64,000 nt of DNA, from NCBI GenBank assembly GCA_002189035.1, contig CM007989.1, forward strand, positions 7,607,501 to 7,671,500. Reading direction: 5' to 3'. Under the pieces are notes generated by a model, which was given only the letters and a program-made list of their open reading frames with translations, did no database searches and was not told where the DNA came from. The translations under genes and the position numbers were made by a program. The number at the start of each line of letters is the position of its first letter. The first letter of the stretch is position 1. Shown here piece after piece: positions 61,115-64,000 of this stretch. The DNA is from Utricularia gibba. Taxonomy: Eukaryota; Streptophyta; Magnoliopsida; Lamiales; Lentibulariaceae.

Positions 61115-61568
61115 TTAAGAGCCACCGGTGGGATTCTCAAATCCTCTTCCGGGGTTCAGCCCCAAACCCCCATCAGCTTCCAGTAGCCCTCGCAGCTGCT
61201 TGTCATCCAAATGCCGCTGGAAAAAAGCAGAAACAGGAGCAGAAAATTGACTCAAATGGAATTTAGCTCGAGGAGAAGAAGGGGTGCCTCACCGATAAAC
61301 ACTCTCTGTAATTCTTCCACTCCAAAAGGCAGTCTTGTGTATTCCAATCACTCTTCAGGAACTTCTCAGAGTACCACCTGTGGATCAATCCCAGATCAAG
61401 GTGGTCAAAAAGCTGGGAGCTCAAAACGAAATGTACAAACATTTATAAGAAATTGAAGAACTTGAAAAATGCGTACTTGTTGAAGCAGTTGTGGTAAGCA
61501 GCTCTGAGGTGGGCGCAAGGAGCAGTCGCCAAAGAAGACAGTGCCTTCTTCTCTCTCACGATCCCCAT
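61115..61568 (-). CDS. TRIAP1/Mdm35-like twin CX9C protein (At4g33100 type)
   Basis: Three small exons (61568-61477, 61377-61293 and 61216-61115) join with consensus GT-AG sites to exactly 92 residues, the length of the Arabidopsis relative. The start is MGIVREKKALSS. The twin CX9C motif of intermembrane-space proteins is complete: C-AHLRAAYHN-C in exon 1 and C-LLEWKNYRE-C in exon 2. The latter is followed by LS and, in exon 3, RHLDDKQLRGLLEADGG. The Mdm35/TRIAP1 family binds PRELI/Ups proteins and supports phospholipid transfer in mitochondria; this role is by homology. If the last donor (TCG|GTGAGG) were not used, a stop at 61263 would give a 68-residue protein with an aberrant tail. Confidence 0.88.
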
Positions 61569-62015
61569 CTTTAATCACATACTTGTAGTGTAAGAATGGC
61601 TGAATGTTGAGAGGCTTTCTTCGCCGCAACTCATGTCCCCGTATAGATGCAGTGTCTCGTCTCGTGAGCCTGTAGGAGATTCTGCTTTCCTCTCCTTTGT
61701 GGGTTTTTACAGCACAGGTGTGGAGAATTGGGCCACTACCCACAATCCCATATCATGGTTACTGACAAGTGACGAAGTTGGGGTTTTTGAAAGGGAACAA
61801 GTTGAGTGAGCCCAATAGAAAGAGTCAAATTCCTCGTTCCAGAACTTTGCGTGTACCGGAAAAATGGATATAAGAAGTACATTGTTGGAGGGCGGCATGA
61901 TTTCCTAGCTCCTCTAACAGTAGAAGTCGTACCCGGAGCGTAATCCTGTTATTAATTCTTTTGGAATCACGGAGCAGAGTATCCCAAGGGTTAACAGATC
62001 GCCTGGACGACGACG
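61569..62015. promoter_or_regulatory. Divergent promoter TRIAP1-like / APM1
   Basis: 447 bp lie between the start codons of the two divergent genes. It should hold both promoters. Minus-strand open frames here are leader shadows. Confidence 0.4.
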
Positions 62016-62421
62016 ATGGAACAGAAGCCGAAGCACTCGGAATTCAAAGGGCAGCCACGTCTCCCCAAATTTGCTGTTCCGAAAAGATACGATCTGAAGC
62101 TGAAGCCTGATCTCGTCGCATGCAATTTTTCAGGAGGAGTTCGAGTATCGGTCGACGTCGTCTCTGCTACCAAGTTCCTTGTTCTCAACGCTTCGGAACT
62201 TTCTGTTGAGCCCAGTTCTGTTGCATTCACATCTGATGATAAGGTGATACGCCTGAAGTCGTTTTAAACTCGAAACGTCCGAAAGTTTCAATTTTTTCAC
62301 GATTGGTTTCTATTGTTTGGGGAACTGAAACTAGTGCGATGGAAGGGTGAGATCTGTTTTCAGTCCTTTTTTGGTCTATCTGAAAGATAATGTGATTGCA
62401 TTGGTGCTGGTTAAAATAGGC

Positions 62422-62453
<32 letters not shown>

Positions 62454-64000
62454 GTCATTTTCTCTAAACAAAAGACTCGAGCTTTTGCCTTTCAGTGAAG
62501 CTCCGTCCATTGCTATCATATGTTTGTAAATTTATTTGAGCTTGTTGCTTATGCTCAGGTGTTTAAGCCTGTGGACGTGGAGTTATATGAAGAGGATGAG
62601 ATAGTGGTCCTGGAGTTCAGCGAAAATCTGCCAACTGGGCTTGGGGTTCTGAGCGTTGAATTCGTTGGAACTCTGAATGACAGGATGAAAGGTTTCTACA
62701 GAAGGTAAGTTGTTCGGCTTTATTGATGTCTCTTCCTTCATGTGCTTTATCTTCTAGAAACTGTTTTACTTTGTGTTATGTTTTCAATAAATCGTCTTCA
62801 TTCTAATTTCAGCTCCTATGAGCACAATGGTGAGAAGAAAAATATGGCTGTCACACAGTTTGAGCCAGCTGACGCTCGCAGGTGCTTTCCCTGTTGGGAT
62901 GAGCCTTCGTGGAAGGTACCAGATGGTTTTTTCATTCCTTTCTCACGTAAAATAATGATTGTATTTATCCTGTGCTTTCTGGTCCTAAACACAAATTGAA
63001 TTTAGTTCTTGAAGCTTCATTCACAATCCCCATGGCAAACCAACTGATCGTATCTTTATTTCTACATCCCTTTGAACTCAGGCTACTTTTAAGATAACAC
63101 TTGAGGTACCTTCAGAACTTGTGGCACTTTCCAATATGCCAATCCTCGAGGAGAAGGAGAATGAAAAGCTTAAAACAGTGTACTATCAAGAATCTCCAAT
63201 CATGTCAACATATTTAGTTGCAGTTGTTGTTGGCCACTTCGACTATCTAGAAGATCATACACCTGATGGTATGGACATACATTCATCTTTTTTGTTGATT
63301 TCTTTCAAATTTGCATTGTTCTCTGATGAAGAAAGTTGCCCCTCAGGAGTCCTTGTTAGAGTGTACGGCCAAGTAGGAAAAGCTAGTCAAGGAAAATTTG
63401 CACTGGATGTTGCAGTTAAAACACTTGGACTTTATAAAGAGTATGCACTTCATCATTTTTCTGGCAGTAATTGCTTGTCTTCACCATATGTGTGAATCCC
63501 ATCTTAAACTGAATAATATTTCAGGTACTTTGCAGTACCATATACACTCCCTAAGTTGGACATGGTTGCTATTCCTGATTTTGCTGCTGGGGCCATGGAG
63601 AACTATGGGTTGGTCACCTACCGAGAAACAGCATTGCTCTATGATGAGAAGCATTCCGCAGCTGCAAACAAGCAAAGGGTAAAATTTAGAAATTGAAAAT
63701 ATTTCAAATTTCCTAAATCACCTATATATTTTGTCTATTGCCTAGCATGTGAGTGGTGCTGTTACTATCGCCTCAGGTTGCAACTGTTGTAGCTCATGAA
63801 CTAGCACATCAGTGGTTTGGAAACCTTGTGACAATGGAATGGTGGACACATCTTTGGTTGAATGAGGGATTTGCTACCTGGGTATCACGTTCTACTCAAG
63901 TTAAACATTTCTAATTATGCAAAGGCAATTAAAAAATCATTAATCTTGGTTTTGGAAAATAGGTTAGCTATTTAGCTGCCGATACCCTGTTCCCAGATTG
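62016..64000 (+). CDS. APM1: Aminopeptidase M1 (puromycin-sensitive type), 5' part
   Basis: M1-family zinc aminopeptidase, tied in Arabidopsis to auxin transport and cell-cycle progression. The start at 62016 ([20 protein letters not shown]) leads into the N-terminal beta domain ([21 protein letters not shown]). The substrate-binding [16 protein letters not shown] block comes next. The exopeptidase motif AGAMENYGL lies at about 63590, and the zinc site [10 protein letters not shown] with the distal Glu in LWLNEGFA at about 63800-63880. Introns are GT-AG and frame is intact. The gene runs off the right edge after [10 protein letters not shown], so roughly the C-terminal half is missing from this window. 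Confidence 0.95.
62427..62453. repeat. (CT)n microsatellite in APM1 intron 1
   Basis: A run of about 13 CT units inside the first APM1 intron (62244-62557), upstream of the exon starting [10 protein letters not shown]. Confidence 0.9.

Overview
This window is nuclear DNA from a flowering plant. Genes are split by short GT-AG introns and sit about 3 kb apart. Spacers are AT-rich. Many products are plant-specific: a SCAR/WAVE protein with a plant-type N-terminus, a NAC transcription factor of the NAC075 type, an RLCK-VII kinase, a TBL xylan acetyltransferase, chloroplast intron-splicing factor CAF1 and plastid glyoxalase I. I could not fix the species. I see no intact transposon, rRNA, tRNA, CRISPR array or viral segment.

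Layout, left to right: 2-oxoglutarate dioxygenase (+); conserved protein of unknown function (+); ABCA half transporter (-); kinetochore SPC25 (+); P5C dehydrogenase ALDH12 (+); YLPM1-like P-loop protein (+); SCAR/WAVE (+); importin beta-1 (-); TBL acetyltransferase (-); NAC075-like factor (+); LRR protein (-); profilin (-); kinetochore SPC24 (+); an unassigned coding-like stretch; PBL8-like kinase (+); phosphoethanolamine cytidylyltransferase (-); CAF1 (-); plastid glyoxalase I (+); RanBP2-type zinc-finger protein (-); a small TRIAP1/Mdm35-like gene in three exons (-); and the 5' part of aminopeptidase M1 (+), which runs off the right edge.

These are independent housekeeping and regulatory genes, not an operon-like system. 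Two functional pairings stand out. SPC24 and SPC25, obligate partners in the NDC80 complex, lie about 33.5 kb apart. SCAR and profilin, two actin regulators, are also both present. CAF1 and glyoxalase I, both apparently plastid-targeted, are divergent with only 189 bp between start codons.

The strongest unexpected signal is a set of twelve single-base losses inside otherwise well-conserved coding exons of seven genes. They fall on both strands and almost always lie in G/C runs. Each breaks the frame, and restoring one base recovers the family sequence. This most likely reflects homopolymer undercalling in a long-read assembly, so the affected genes are annotated as genes and not as pseudogenes. 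A second signal is three GC-AG introns in three genes within the first 8.7 kb. No convincing wholly new biological system was found.
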